From positions 62,001-126,000 of the forward strand of contig PAPI01000019.1 in the NCBI GenBank assembly GCA_002708845.1: a stretch of DNA of 64,000 nucleotides, written 5' to 3'. A program made the position numbers and the translations under genes. The stretch comes from Leeuwenhoekiella sp. (GTDB lineage Bacteria; Bacteroidota; Bacteroidia; Flavobacteriales; Flavobacteriaceae). Under the pieces are notes generated by a model. The model worked only from the letters and a program-made list of their open reading frames with translations. It ran no database searches and was not told the DNA's origin. Shown here piece by piece: positions 62,870 through 64,000 of the stretch (position 1 is the first letter of the stretch; every line of letters begins with the position of its first letter).

Positions 62870-62983
62870 GCGTATTTACTCGATACTAGAGAAGGAATGC
62901 TTACTGGCTTATCTCCGGAAAATTTCAAAATAAACCTCAAAATTCCTTCTTAATGTTATGCAAAGGTTCAAAAAAAGAGCTAC

Positions 62984-63901
62984 TTACAAAAACGATTTAC
63001 TGTTTTGAAGTTTGCGCTGTTGTTTTTTACGCTCGCGGGTTTTAAAAATTCCGTTTAAAATAACCGTAATCAAAATCAAAATTGCACCCAGATAAAAATC
63101 GGTATGCATGCGCTCTGCATCACCTAAAATGATAAAGGCCAAAATGATACCATACACCGGCTCCAGATTTGTAGTAAGCATTACGGTATAGGGTGAAAGA
63201 TTGCGCATCACCGTTACCGAAGCAATAAAAGCATAGGCCGTACAAACAAGAGCCAGAATACCCAAATACCACCAGTCTGATACCTGAAGGTTGAAAAAAC
63301 CGGAATTAAAACGGGAAGTTAAAGCCAGAAATAGGGTAATGCTTCCCGCGCCCGCGAGCATTTCAAAAAACGAAATCTTGACCGGATGATGTTCCTTTAC
63401 CAGCTTTCCGTTTATCAAGGTAAAAAAAGCCGCTAGCAAAGCGGAAAGAAGCGCGACAAGTATTCCGGCGGTGTATCGGGTTTCCACATTAAATATCATA
63501 TACAAACCCACGATGACCAGGAGACCAAAAAGTATTTCGTAACCAATAAGCTTTCGCTTATAAAATATGGGTTCAAGAATGCTCGTAAAAAAAGCTCCCG
63601 TACTCATCATCGCCAGGGTAACCGAAACATTAGCCATCTTGATCGCTCCAAAAAAAGTAATCCAGTGCAGTGCGATAAGTATACCTGCTCCCATCATCAG
63701 CCCTAAAACTTTAGGATTTGTGCTTAACGGGATTTTCTTGAATTTCAGGTATCCAAAAATAGCCAGACTGGCTAAACCCATTCGATACCAAACCAGTTCT
63801 AACGCTCCTATACTGATTAAAGCTCCTAAAACAGCTGTGAACCCCCAAATAAAAACAATGAGGTGTAAATGCAGGTAATCTTTGAGACTAGCGTTTTGCA
63901 T
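62984..63901 (-). CDS. EamA-family (DMT superfamily) transporter
   Basis: The product of about 305 residues has ten membrane helices in two EamA repeats (VFIWGFTAVLGALISIGALE, NVSVTLAMMSTGAFFTSILE in the first; WWYLGILALVCTAYAFIASV and TTNLEPVYGIILAFIILGDA in the second). Such proteins export or import small metabolites across the inner membrane; the substrate cannot be read. The ATG at 63901 (MQNASLKDYLHLHL) is preferred over an in-frame codon at 63940. The start overlaps the end of the permease gene upstream by 14 bases, so the two are translationally coupled. The C-terminal tail is basic. Confidence 0.87.
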   Translation of the reverse strand: MQNASLKDYLHLHLIVFIWGFTAVLGALISIGALELVWYRMGLASLAIFGYLKFKKIPLSTNPKVLGLMMGAGILIALHWITFFGAIKMANVSVTLAMMSTGAFFTSILEPIFYKRKLIGYEILFGLLVIVGLYMIFNVETRYTAGILVALLSALLAAFFTLINGKLVKEHHPVKISFFEMLAGAGSITLFLALTSRFNSGFFNLQVSDWWYLGILALVCTAYAFIASVTVMRNLSPYTVMLTTNLEPVYGIILAFIILGDAERMHTDFYLGAILILITVILNGIFKTRERKKQQRKLQNSKSFL

Positions 63902-64000
63902 AATTGAGCAAATAAACCGCCAGAATTCCAAAAAGCACATTGGGTAACCAGACGGCTACCATAGGCGAAAAATCAGATTGCTCTGAGATGGTGCCAAAAA
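63888..64000 (-). CDS. LptF/LptG (YjgP/YjgQ) family permease, C-terminal fragment (cut by window edge)
   Basis: Only the last 37 or so residues are visible, ending in TAG at 63888-63890. They read FGTISEQSDFSPMVAVWLPN and then VLFGILAVYLLNYAKR, with the P-x-x-A-x-W-x-P-N-x-x-F pattern and final membrane helix of YjgP/YjgQ permeases, which extract lipopolysaccharide from the inner membrane for the Lpt bridge. LptD is encoded in this window at 40161-42878. The assignment rests on a short stretch, so it is tentative. It overlaps the EamA gene by 14 bases. Confidence 0.6.
   Translation of the reverse strand, partial: FGTISEQSDFSPMVAVWLPNVLFGILAVYLLNYAKR

Overview
The window reads as chromosomal DNA of a marine-type flavobacterium (Bacteroidota, Flavobacteriaceae-like). 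The evidence is a SusC/SusD pair with surface lipoproteins, several TAnnTTTG promoter elements, BshA of the bacillithiol pathway, an LptD/TamB/MCE envelope gene set, and the short 'VGIGTxNP' secreted proteins common in this group. The DNA is tightly packed: no stretch over about 250 bases lacks a gene. I found no rRNA, tRNA, CRISPR array, insertion sequence or prophage.

Region 1 (1-18.7 kb) is a polysaccharide utilisation locus, all on the minus strand. In transcription order it holds a membrane-spanning triple-tyrosine/LuxR regulator, SusC, SusD, a large surface glycan-binding lipoprotein, a PKD-containing GH16 lipoprotein, a small secreted GH16, a clan GH-A TIM-barrel glycosidase joined to a long beta-rich, porin-like C-terminal half, a second glycan-binding lipoprotein, and the N-terminus of a third GH16 cut by the window edge. 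Three GH16 enzymes point to a beta-1,3-glucan (laminarin-type) or mixed-linkage beta-glucan as substrate; this is inference. A 10-bp direct repeat spaced 32 bp lies upstream of susC and may be the regulator's site. A Wzi-like capsule gene sits directly in front of the regulator gene.

Region 2 (18.7-22.7 kb) concerns surface polysaccharide: a PHP-type tyrosine phosphatase, and a WecA-like phosphosugar transferase, PglE-like aminotransferase and PglF/CapD-like dehydratase that together suggest a bacillosamine-type 4-amino sugar on a lipid carrier.

Region 3 (22.8-35 kb) is mixed: OsmC, an unknown protein, a mutarotase-like protein, a fused FAD/Fe-S 2-hydroxyacid dehydrogenase, a small outer-membrane protein, BshA, a GH3/serine-hydrolase fusion for cell-wall recycling, and three tandem small secreted paralogs.

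Region 4 (35-51 kb) is an Fe-S electron-transfer operon running towards envelope genes (MCE protein, amidase, LptD divergently), then RidA, a GlcNAc-kinase-like protein, the glycolytic pair pfkA-gap, and TamB. Region 5 (51-64 kb) is mostly housekeeping: tsaD, rsmE, holA, a lone nuclease domain, a GT2, an OmpA lipoprotein, a TsaC-type protein, DUF-type proteins, dnaB, accA, an EamA transporter and the C-terminus of an LptF/LptG-type permease at the right edge. Several envelope genes (MCE, LptD, TamB) appear to start at TTG or another non-ATG codon.
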